From a virus, in IMG/VR virus record IMGVR_UViG_3300036931_000002, positions 1-24,567 of that record: a stretch of DNA of 24,567 nt; one strand, 5' to 3'. Made by a program: the position numbers and the translations under genes. Below are positions 12,776 to 19,555 of this stretch, piece by piece (position 1 is the stretch's first letter; each line of letters starts with the position of its first letter). The notes below the pieces were generated by a model, which did no database searches, was not told where the DNA came from, and worked only from the letters and a program-made list of their open reading frames with translations.

Positions 12776-13128
12776 TAGGTATTCATCCAACAGCACCAAC
12801 ATGGAGCGCGACAAGCGGGGCAACACCATTAGCAACCGCGACGGCAACAGTAGTAAAAGCGGCAATAGCTGATCCCGTTTCTATTTACTTAACTGACTTG
12901 CAGATAGTAAATGTACACGCAACCGTAAGTACTGTGATAACGATACTTGACGATACGACGGTGGTATGGACGGGATACCTTCCCGCGATGACAGTTGCAC
13001 TTGTTGCAGTCCCTGTCAATGCTCAGCTTTCAGCACCTATTAAAATCACCGCGGGTAAAGCATTGAACATAAAAGCCGTAACAACGGGTGCAACAATTTA
13101 CTGGAACGCACAAGGATTTATAGCATGA
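12772..13128 (+). CDS. Putative small structural beta-rich protein (118 aa)
   Basis: Begins in an ATGA overlap with the previous gene and ends in another with the protease. Composition is alanine/threonine/valine-rich with many short strands (SIYLTDLQIVNVHATVSTVI, PIKITAGKALNIKAV) and almost no charged residues, the look of a small beta-sandwich virion protein. It shares an IYL-strand pattern with its upstream neighbour, and the pair may be distant relatives. A capsid decoration role is plausible but not shown. Confidence 0.65.
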   Translation: MIGIHPTAPTWSATSGATPLATATATVVKAAIADPVSIYLTDLQIVNVHATVSTVITILDDTTVVWTGYLPAMTVALVAVPVNAQLSAPIKITAGKALNIKAVTTGATIYWNAQGFIA

Positions 13129-14126
13129 GTGAAAAAAAAGAAAGAGACTTAACCAAAAGCCAGAAACTTGAGATAACGACAATAGTAAAAGAAGTCGGCG
13201 GAGAAGGTTCCCGCGTACTTGAGTTTATCGCCTCTACCGAAACCCCTGACCGCTCGAATGACATTATAGATGTTGCAGGGTGGGACTTAACCAACTACAA
13301 CAAGAATGCAATCTTTGCATGGTCGCATGACTATTCAAAACTTCCTGTAGGTAAGGGCGTAAATGCTTTTGCAGACATTCGAAACAAAGCGTTAAAGATT
13401 CAGGTAAAGTTTCCAACAATTGCGGAACTGTGTTCTGATGTTGAGCATCCCAGTAAAGAGGCTCTACTTGCAGACACTGTCTACAATATGTACAAGGGTG
13501 GATATCTCAACGCGGTATCAGTCGGATTTCGCGGTCTCGAATATGAACAGCGAAGTGATGATTCGGTCAAAGATCTTCCTATGTGGGAAAGAGGAATCCA
13601 CTTCAAGAAAGCAGAATTATTCGAACTGTCTGCCGTACTTGTACCATGTAATCAGGAAGCGTTGGTTACCATGCGCGGAATGAAATCATTTAATCCGGAA
13701 GGGTTAAAAATGGTTGAAGATATTTTATCAAAATCAAATGTACCAGAAGGTGAAACTTCCGGGGAGGTTGAAGATATGGAAATCACAGAACAGATAAAGG
13801 CTCTTACTGATAAAGTAACCTCCCTTGAGGAAAAGCTTAACAGTAACGTAGAAACAAAAGCAGGCGCAAAGTTCTCGGCGGCTACAAAAGCAGAACTTCA
13901 GAAGGTCTCTGAAGCTATGAAAGCGTGTCACAAAGGAATGAAAGCCTGTCATGAATCACTCTCGAAAATGCTCGAAGACCCACAGGAAGACCCTGCTGGA
14001 GACGAAGGCACAGACGCGGGTTCTGATAGCGGGGTTGAAAAACCAAAACCAAACGACAAGGCACTAGACCTTGCAAGCGATGGCGTAGAGTCAATCGCTC
14101 ATAAACTTTTTAGTGAGGATAAATAA
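13125..14126 (+). CDS. Prohead maturation protease with scaffold-like C terminus
   Basis: A 333-residue protein. Residues 30-185 are the HK97 gp4-type (U35/S78) prohead protease: FIASTETPDRSNDIIDVAGW, catalytic His 68 in FAWSHDY, catalytic Ser 132 in AVSVGFRG, and an acidic partner near ELFELSAVLVPCN. It cleaves the scaffold and capsid N termini. From residue 220 a coiled coil (QIKALTDKVTSLEEKLNS) and a helical, acidic tail follow, consistent with an internal scaffold released during maturation. The tail holds a duplicated MKACH motif (AMKACHKGMKACHES). The start overlaps the previous stop as ATGA. Confidence 0.92.
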   Translation: MSEKKERDLTKSQKLEITTIVKEVGGEGSRVLEFIASTETPDRSNDIIDVAGWDLTNYNKNAIFAWSHDYSKLPVGKGVNAFADIRNKALKIQVKFPTIAELCSDVEHPSKEALLADTVYNMYKGGYLNAVSVGFRGLEYEQRSDDSVKDLPMWERGIHFKKAELFELSAVLVPCNQEALVTMRGMKSFNPEGLKMVEDILSKSNVPEGETSGEVEDMEITEQIKALTDKVTSLEEKLNSNVETKAGAKFSAATKAELQKVSEAMKACHKGMKACHESLSKMLEDPQEDPAGDEGTDAGSDSGVEKPKPNDKALDLASDGVESIAHKLFSEDK

Positions 14127-15377
14127 ATGGCAGACACAGCAGTTAGCATTTCCCAAACTGAGGAAATGAAAAAGCTCGATAATTATATCGAAGCAAAGAT
14201 GAAAGAGATCGAAGCGTCAAAAGCAAACGATCCACTGGTTAAAGAAAAAGTAGCCTTGCAGACGAAATACGCGGAAGCAATGGCAAACGCCAATTTGCAG
14301 GAAATGAAGAAAGGACAGAAGTCAGAATCTGACCTGAACCGTTTCGGCGCGTTCGCTTCGATCGTTCTTCGCTCCAACAACGACAAGGGACTCGCCTTGC
14401 AGATTGCGGAAAAGGATTATAAAAACGATCCCTTTATTGTTGAGAGCTTCAAAGCACTTTCAACCGGAACGCCGTCCGAAGGTGGATTCTTTGTACCGGA
14501 AGTTCTTTCTTCCATCGTTATCGATACCCTTAACCCTAATCTGATTTATACTCAGATGGGTTCAACTCGTATCGAAATGTCCGGTGGAAATATGAACATC
14601 CCCCGATTCGATGCAAGGGCGGCGGCAACCTATATCGGTGAAGCAAAAGCGGCTGTTTCCTCCAAGCAGGTTATCGGTAACATTCGCGGATCGAGCAAGA
14701 AACTTTCTGCAATCATCCCGATATCCAACGATCTTATTCGTAACGCCAATCCGTCTTTCTCTGGGTATGTTCAGAACAGTTTGATTACTACTCTGAAACT
14801 CAAGAAAGACTATACCGCACTGTATGGAACCGGTGGAGAAAACTCTCCCGCTGGTATCAAAACACAGCTTACCTCAACGGAAAAGATCGGTTCGTCCAGT
14901 ACCGTATTTACCGCCGATACCCCGGCTGATATGCTTGGTGCTCTCATGGCAAAAGATGCTCCGATGACCAGCGTTGGATTCGCGTTCAATGGTTGGCACT
15001 GGAAGTATCTGTATAACCTCAAGACCACAACCGGCGCATACATTTTCCGCGACGAAATGAATCAGGGAAAATTGCTTGGTCAGAAGTTCATCGTTTCCAA
15101 TCAGATTTATTCCGACAACCTTGCCGGAAAGACTGCACCGACTACTAGCAACTACGGCGAAATGTTCCTCGGAGATTGGAGCGAGTTCATTGAGTTCGTT
15201 CAGCTCGACATGGAACTGATGGCATTCAAGGAAGCATCGTTCACGGATGAAAACAGCAACACCGTGTCCTGCATGGCTAACGACTTGACCGCTCTACGTG
15301 CAATCTGCTTGCATGACTTCGGACTCAAGCACATTGATTCGTTCATCATGAGCACCAACAAGTATTCAGCGACCTAA
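14127..15377 (+). CDS. Major capsid protein, HK97 fold
   Basis: A 416-residue HK97-type capsid protein. Residues 1-110 form a helical, charged delta-like domain (MKEIEASKANDPLVKEKVAL), normally removed by the protease. The shell domain begins near residue 115 with TPSEGGFFVPEVLSSIVID and continues with SGGNMNIPRFDARAAATYIGE, DLIRNANPSFSGYV and LKKDYTALYGTGGENSPAGI, all typical. It directly follows the protease gene. Strong purine codon ends and a downstream hairpin pair fit high expression. Confidence 0.95.
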   Translation: MADTAVSISQTEEMKKLDNYIEAKMKEIEASKANDPLVKEKVALQTKYAEAMANANLQEMKKGQKSESDLNRFGAFASIVLRSNNDKGLALQIAEKDYKNDPFIVESFKALSTGTPSEGGFFVPEVLSSIVIDTLNPNLIYTQMGSTRIEMSGGNMNIPRFDARAAATYIGEAKAAVSSKQVIGNIRGSSKKLSAIIPISNDLIRNANPSFSGYVQNSLITTLKLKKDYTALYGTGGENSPAGIKTQLTSTEKIGSSSTVFTADTPADMLGALMAKDAPMTSVGFAFNGWHWKYLYNLKTTTGAYIFRDEMNQGKLLGQKFIVSNQIYSDNLAGKTAPTTSNYGEMFLGDWSEFIEFVQLDMELMAFKEASFTDENSNTVSCMANDLTALRAICLHDFGLKHIDSFIMSTNKYSAT

Positions 15378-15384
15378 TCGAACA

Positions 15385-15438
15385 CATACCGGATAGCACC
15401 TACGTTATCCGGTATGCTTATACGCCTTGCATGAGGCG
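15385..15438 (+). terminator. Double hairpin after the capsid gene
   Basis: CATACCGGATA (15385-15395) pairs perfectly with TATCCGGTATG (15406-15416), followed by ACGCCT (15422-15427) with AGGCGT (15433-15438). Only TATT follows, so it may be a leaky terminator or an RNA-stabilising structure that lowers expression of later genes relative to capsid. Confidence 0.55.
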
Positions 15439-15461
15439 TTATTAAAAGTAGGGAGAAAATT

Positions 15462-15938
15462 ATGAGAAGCAAACTTATCCAGCAAGTCGATTCGGTGGTA
15501 TCCGTTCCGGCACAGGTTATCACTGCAAGCGGTAGCGCGTACACAAAGAAAGGAACGGGATGGAAGCACGTTGATGATAATGGTGCACTCGGTCGTACCG
15601 ATACCGCCGTGGTTATTACCAACATGGGACTGTCTTCGGGTGCGACTGGTACTTGTACGATGAAGGTACAGGAATCCGACGATGACACCGATGGGAATTA
15701 TGCAGATGTTACAACCGTTGCTGTTCTTCCTGTTGTCTCGGTTACCAGTTCAGCCGCATCGGTAGTCCAGTTCTTTTTCAAGACTTCCGGTCTTAAGAAA
15801 TGGGTTCGCGTAGTCAATGTGTTTGCAACCGCAGGCGCAAGTGACACTGTGCCGTTCTCACAGACGATCGTACGCGGAGACGGAAACGTTGAAAGTCTTC
15901 CCCGTGCGGCAGTCGCGACTGTTTACAGCAAAGCGTAA
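15462..15938 (+). CDS. Probable capsid decoration or cement protein (158 aa)
   Basis: Follows the capsid gene with its own AGGGAGAAA site. The protein is rich in valine, threonine and serine with many strands (DTAVVITNMGLSSGATGT, DVTTVAVLPVVSV) and a WVRVVNVFATAGASDT segment, consistent with a beta-sandwich. Phages often place a head decoration protein directly after the capsid gene, and hairpins on both sides suggest a separately controlled, abundant product. The specific family is not recognised, so the role is inferred from place and composition. Confidence 0.6.
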   Translation: MRSKLIQQVDSVVSVPAQVITASGSAYTKKGTGWKHVDDNGALGRTDTAVVITNMGLSSGATGTCTMKVQESDDDTDGNYADVTTVAVLPVVSVTSSAASVVQFFFKTSGLKKWVRVVNVFATAGASDTVPFSQTIVRGDGNVESLPRAAVATVYSKA

Positions 15939-15944
15939 TTGATT

Positions 15945-15974
15945 AACCGGGGTGATTAAGTTCATCCCGGTTTT
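15945..15974 (+). terminator. Hairpin after the probable decoration gene
   Basis: AACCGGGGTGA (15945-15955) pairs with TCATCCCGGTT (15962-15972) over 11 bp with one G-U wobble and a 6-nt loop; TTTTCCTT overlaps and follows its end. The T-tract is weak, so partial termination is likely. Confidence 0.6.
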
Positions 15975-16041
15975 CCTTCAAAGGAAGAAATGGAAATCTA
16001 CAATAAAATGATTCGGGTAAAACCGGATACAAGGAGTACCG

Positions 16042-16731
16042 ATGGCAGTAATCAACGCACTAACAACCTTAGCGAATGCAAAGATCGTAGCGGGGATACC
16101 GTCATCAGTAACGACTTACGACGCGACGTTGGAATATCTGATAAACAAAGTCAGCGGAAAGATTAGAAATTATTTAGGCCGCACTCTTGCACGAAGCACG
16201 ACTACTGAAAAATTACCGGCTACAAGTCGGCAGTATTTGATTCTGAAAGAGTGGCCTATTGTTTCTATCACTTCGCTTTCGTCATCGGATACCGCACTTA
16301 CCCTCAACACTGATTATCGGCTTGACGCTCAGGATATGGCAAGCGGGATGGTATATCGAGAGTTGGGATGGGAACCGCGGGTACTTGTTACAGGTTTGGT
16401 AAATGATATTGTCGCGGCGGCGAGAACACTTGATATCGTGTATGTTGCAGGGTATTATCTTCCCGCTGATGTAACGGTTGCACCGGCTGATCCTCATTAT
16501 GTTGCAGGTGATGCTTCAAGTTTGCCTCTTGAGATATCCGGTATAGTTGATGAAATGGTTGTAGAAGAATACTTGAGAATCAAAACCCATTCACAAGGAG
16601 TAACTGGATATTCAGAGGGCGGAATAAGTTACACATGGGCAGGGTCAAGAAACATAAACACAGTCAATATGGGAATAAGCGATGAGCACGCGGTTGTATT
16701 GAATAATTACAAACGGACGGTAATAGCATGA
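16042..16731 (+). CDS. Head-tail connector (gp6-like adaptor)
   Basis: A 229-residue protein of the HK97 gp6-like adaptor group, which forms a ring beneath the portal. The N-terminal helices (ATLEYLINKVSGKIRNYLGR) followed by the strand segment TEKLPATSRQYLILKEWPIVSITSL and a loop with YRLD are typical. The C terminus (GISYTWAGSRNINTVNMG) resembles other members. It begins the connector set of four genes that follow capsid and decoration, in the usual order. A good AAGGAGT site precedes the ATG. Confidence 0.85.
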   Translation: MAVINALTTLANAKIVAGIPSSVTTYDATLEYLINKVSGKIRNYLGRTLARSTTTEKLPATSRQYLILKEWPIVSITSLSSSDTALTLNTDYRLDAQDMASGMVYRELGWEPRVLVTGLVNDIVAAARTLDIVYVAGYYLPADVTVAPADPHYVAGDASSLPLEISGIVDEMVVEEYLRIKTHSQGVTGYSEGGISYTWAGSRNINTVNMGISDEHAVVLNNYKRTVIA

Positions 16732-17084
16732 TAGAAAATGCAACCGTCGCAATATATGTGCCCGTACAAACGCAAAGTGACGAAGGAACAATCCGCAACA
16801 CATGGGGGTATAAACAAGTCCCTGCTCTTGCGCCTATTGAAACCTTTCGGGCGGATGTACAGTCAAAAGTATTATCGCAAGTTGAACAGCAGGTATATGG
16901 AATATCTAATCAAGCGGCTGATGTTAAAATCATGTTCGCTGATTATACCGAAAATGCAGATATTCCAAACAGGGCGAAAGTTGAAAGTGACATGGACGGA
17001 AAGACAAAATATTATACCGTTCGTGCTATGAATGTTTGGCAGATTCATGCGGAATATTTATTGTTGCCGGTGGTAGGCGAATGA
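16728..17084 (+). CDS. Head-tail joining (stopper) protein
   Basis: A 118-residue beta-rich protein: VAIYVPVQTQSDEGTIRNTW, APIETFRADVQSK, then KIMFADYTENADIPNRAKVE and KYYTVRAMNVW. This small beta-barrel pattern and its place directly after the adaptor fit the SPP1 gp16-like stopper, which closes the filled head and docks the tail. It overlaps both neighbours by ATGA. The sequence family is divergent, so the call rests partly on gene order. Confidence 0.75.
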   Translation: MIENATVAIYVPVQTQSDEGTIRNTWGYKQVPALAPIETFRADVQSKVLSQVEQQVYGISNQAADVKIMFADYTENADIPNRAKVESDMDGKTKYYTVRAMNVWQIHAEYLLLPVVGE

Positions 17085-17566
17085 CGACCAGTGAAGCAAA
17101 AGCAGACCTGAAAAAACAGGTATCAGATATGCAGGCACGATTTAAGGCGAGAGCGCAAACAGAACATACAAATCTATATACGCAAGTAGCAAAGTCATGT
17201 ATGCAAGTTGAAAATACAGCGAAACGAAAGATGACAGACGCGGTAACGGATGATGCAATATCTTACGGAAAGCGCGGACATCATCCATCCGTTCCGGGTT
17301 CGGCTCCGGCTGTTGACGCTGGAACATTGCGTAGAAGTGTAATGCATGACGTTACGTCTTTCGGGGGGGCAGTTGAAGGACATGTTGGTTCTACGATAGT
17401 CGTTCCCAATTATGGAATGTTCCTAGAAAATGGAACTTCTAAAATGCAACCGCGTCCGTGGCTTATGCCTTCGGTTGATGAAAATATGAGTAACATACGG
17501 GATAACATAAAACAGGCAGTTGTAAGTAAAGACTTTACAGTGAACGACGTAGCGGTGGAGGGATGA
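17081..17566 (+). CDS. HK97 gp10-like tail completion protein
   Basis: 161 residues from the ATG at 17081, which overlaps the previous stop; an in-frame ATG further upstream at 17036 is less likely because it lies within the stopper gene. A charged helical N terminus is followed by the signature segment HHPSVPGSAPAVDAGTLRRS, then VVPNYGMFLENGTSKMQPRPWL, characteristic of the HK97 gp10 family (P..GxLRRS, YxxFLExGTSKMxxRPxL). Such proteins act at the head-tail interface or in tail completion. Confidence 0.88.
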   Translation: MTTSEAKADLKKQVSDMQARFKARAQTEHTNLYTQVAKSCMQVENTAKRKMTDAVTDDAISYGKRGHHPSVPGSAPAVDAGTLRRSVMHDVTSFGGAVEGHVGSTIVVPNYGMFLENGTSKMQPRPWLMPSVDENMSNIRDNIKQAVVSKDFTVNDVAVEG

Positions 17567-17567
17567 A

Positions 17568-17954
17568 ATGCTTGCAGTAAAAAAAGCAGTCAGAACATTT
17601 ATAATTGCTGATACTGCGCTTGTTTCTGCATTTGTAAGCGTTGCCCATATTGTGGACGCATGGCCGGGAACAATAGAAACATTTCCCTTGCTTATTATAA
17701 CAGAGGAAAATCAAAGTGACATGGAATATAAAGACAATCTTCCAACAATGTCAAGGGTAAAAATAAAATGCGATATTTTTACGAAAGATGACGCGGCGTA
17801 TCCTACGAGTTCAACTTTAGGCGGTCACGTAGCGCGGGTGTTCATGGCACAGTTTTGGAATGCTTCAACAAACGGGGAAACACCTGACGATACAGTCGGG
17901 GTTAGACATAGAGTAATGCGATTCAACCGGGAAATGCTTCCCGGAAATCTATAA
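17568..17954 (+). CDS. Tail terminator protein (probable)
   Basis: 128 residues, starting one base after the previous stop. Segments include TALVSAFVSVAHIVDAWPGT, FPLLIITEENQSD, and SRVKIKCDIFTKDDAA, an alpha/beta pattern like gpU or DUF3168-type tail terminators, which cap the tail tube at the head end. Position between the gp10-like gene and the tail tube gene is exactly where this protein is expected. The sequence match is weak, so confidence rests on order and pattern. Confidence 0.72.
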   Translation: MLAVKKAVRTFIIADTALVSAFVSVAHIVDAWPGTIETFPLLIITEENQSDMEYKDNLPTMSRVKIKCDIFTKDDAAYPTSSTLGGHVARVFMAQFWNASTNGETPDDTVGVRHRVMRFNREMLPGNL

Positions 17955-17969
17955 TTTTCGGAGGTATAT

Positions 17970-18884
17970 ATGAGTGGCTTTTTAGCTCCAATGATAGGAC
18001 TTGACGGGTGTTATCTCGCTAAGTTATCGACAGATGTAGCTGGTGGCTCTGCAACATGGGGTACTCCAGTTTCAGTACCCGGAATTGTTAAGGCTTCAAT
18101 CAAAGCCAATGGCGCGCTTATAACTGATTGGGCAGATAACCGTCAGTTCTTCTTGACCAATTCTCGCGGGAACACGCAGGGGTCTTTTGAGTTTGTTGAC
18201 ATTGACCCGACGTTGCTTGCCGATATGCTCGGCCAGACTCGTGCAAACGGGATAACGGAAGAGCGCCCTCTTGACCAGTCAAATTATTACGCGGTTGGTT
18301 TTCGTGTTTGGATCGGAGGTAACCAAAGTGACGGTTCTGCAATCTATCGATACGTATGGCTGCTTAAAGGAAAGTTTGCATTGCCTGATCTTGATGGCGA
18401 AACAAAAAAAGAAACCATCAGCCCGAAACATATTGCCCTGTCTGCCGAGTTTATCGCTATCAATGGCGGCAACAATCAGATCATGGCAAGCGGAAGGAAT
18501 GACTGGGACTTGACTATCGGTTCAACGTGGTTCAATCAGCCTGTATATTCTTCGAGCGTTTCTCTTTCAGCCGTTACGGTTGGAACAGTTACCGGAAGTG
18601 CTTCTGCTCACACTCTTACGATTCCTTTCACAAAGGGTTCGTCTGAAACGTTTGCCCTGGTTGCACCGACTGACGATACTCGTATCGTTATCACTGCAAA
18701 CACTACCGGACTTCTTCTTGCGGGAACCAACGCCTATGTGGCAAGCGTGGCTGGAACAGCGCCGACTATTACGATTACCAATGCAAATATTTCGGCGGCA
18801 TCGTACAACGTTGCGGTAGTCAATGTTATCGACAGCAATGGAGTTAAAGCGACTCCGAAAGCGCAGGATGTTACAGTTTCGTGA
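17970..18884 (+). CDS. Major tail tube protein with C-terminal Ig-like domain
   Basis: 304 residues. Residues 1-190 are the tube domain that stacks to form the tail: GCYLAKLSTDVAGGSATWG near the start, an N-terminal strand set, NRQFFLTNSRGNTQGSFEF, and a helix and loop before VWLLKGKFALPDLDG. The last 100 residues (SSVSLSAVTVGTVTGSASA through to TPKAQDVTVS) are a serine/threonine-rich beta domain resembling bacterial Ig-like domains often attached to tail tube proteins and displayed outside the tail. It is preceded by a GGAGGT site and followed by a terminator-like hairpin, in line with high expression. Confidence 0.85.
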   Translation: MSGFLAPMIGLDGCYLAKLSTDVAGGSATWGTPVSVPGIVKASIKANGALITDWADNRQFFLTNSRGNTQGSFEFVDIDPTLLADMLGQTRANGITEERPLDQSNYYAVGFRVWIGGNQSDGSAIYRYVWLLKGKFALPDLDGETKKETISPKHIALSAEFIAINGGNNQIMASGRNDWDLTIGSTWFNQPVYSSSVSLSAVTVGTVTGSASAHTLTIPFTKGSSETFALVAPTDDTRIVITANTTGLLLAGTNAYVASVAGTAPTITITNANISAASYNVAVVNVIDSNGVKATPKAQDVTVS

Positions 18885-18890
18885 GGATGA

Positions 18891-18922
18891 GTTCCCGTCT
18901 GAAATATGGCGGGAACATTTTT
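18891..18922 (+). terminator. Hairpin after the tail tube gene
   Basis: GTTCCCGTC (18891-18899) pairs with GGCGGGAAC (18908-18916) over 9 bp with one wobble and an 8-nt loop, followed by ATTTTT. Probably a partial terminator that reduces the chaperone and tape measure mRNA relative to the tube protein. Confidence 0.65.
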
Positions 18923-18948
18923 GCAATTGTTTATAAAGGAGTTTGTAA

Positions 18949-19290
18949 ATGAGTGAATTGGAACAGATTAAAAGCAAAAAAGAATATATCATAATTGGTG
19001 GAAAGGAACGTGAGATAAAGTTTGGTATGGCTGCCTTTGCAAAGGTAGAAGAATTGTATGGAGACCTTGCGGAAATGGGTACGGCAATGACTGCAAAACC
19101 TTTTACCGTTCTTCCAAAAGTCATCCTTTACGCTATCAAAGACCGTGAAGGACTTACAGAAGAAAATATGGCAGAAATGCTTGACGAAAATTATAACATT
19201 AACGATTTGAAAGATATGCTAACAAGTGCAATATCATCATCTATGCCAACCGCAAAGAAGGGAAAAGGAAACCCTCCGAAGGCCGAGTAG
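18949..19290 (+). CDS. Tail assembly chaperone, zero-frame product (gpG-like)
   Basis: 113 residues. N-terminal beta strands (KEYIIIGGKEREIKFGMAAF) and a helical remainder (TVLPKVILYAIKDREG) match tail assembly chaperones, which coat the tape measure protein before tube assembly. The zero frame ends at TAG 19288-19290. A GGGAAAA slippery heptamer at 19260-19266, placed exactly as X-XXY-YYZ, lets some ribosomes enter the -1 frame 8 codons before the stop. The gene lies between tube and tape measure genes, the standard location. Confidence 0.9.
   Translation: MSELEQIKSKKEYIIIGGKEREIKFGMAAFAKVEELYGDLAEMGTAMTAKPFTVLPKVILYAIKDREGLTEENMAEMLDENYNINDLKDMLTSAISSSMPTAKKGKGNPPKAE
19260..19266 (+). other. 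-1 programmed frameshift site
   Basis: GGGAAAA begins at the third base of a zero-frame codon, so both tRNAs (GGA and AAA) can re-pair after slipping back one base. The -1 frame continues open to 19544. Lambda uses the closely related GGGAAAG at the same place between G and T. Confidence 0.9.
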
Positions 19291-19544
19291 ATAAAGGGTG
19301 GCCGTGGAAGTACTTCTTTACAGCGGCGCAAACTGAACTCGGCAAAAGTGAAGAATGGTTTTGGGACGTAACACCGAAAGTGTTGATCGTAATGTTGGAT
19401 GAAAAGAAAAGAATCGATGTTGAGAAAATGCGCGTTGCCGGATGCCTGAACCAGGGCGGTAAGGTGACGTTACCTAGTGAAGAAGATGACAGAGGAATAC
19501 CGGGAATTGATTATCCGATTGGCGAAAACGAACTAGGGTTTTAA
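19266..19544 (+). CDS. Tail assembly chaperone, -1 frame extension (gpT-like part of gpGT)
   Basis: This frame has no start codon of its own and follows from the slip at 19260-19266. It adds 92 residues to the first 106 of gpG, giving a 198-residue fusion. The segment reads WPWKYFFTAAQTELGKSEEW, WDVTPKVLIVMLDEK and a C-terminal acidic tail (SEEDDRGIPGIDYPIG), the pattern of the T domain that contacts the tail tube protein. Both products are expected from one mRNA, with the fusion as the minor form, as in lambda. Confidence 0.88.
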   Translation, partial: RKPSEGRVDKGWPWKYFFTAAQTELGKSEEWFWDVTPKVLIVMLDEKKRIDVEKMRVAGCLNQGGKVTLPSEEDDRGIPGIDYPIGENELGF

Positions 19545-19555
19545 GGGAGACGGTT

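Noticed and set aside
15990-16166. A 58-codon frame with an AAAGGAAG site ahead of the connector gene
   Set aside because: More than two thirds of it overlaps the connector gene in another frame, and its C-terminal part reads like a shadow of that gene. It may be a short leader peptide, but is not convincing as a gene.
18567-19124. A 185-codon minus-strand frame over the tail tube and chaperone genes
   Set aside because: It crosses two well supported genes and a terminator hairpin. Its arginine/serine-rich content is typical of an antisense shadow.
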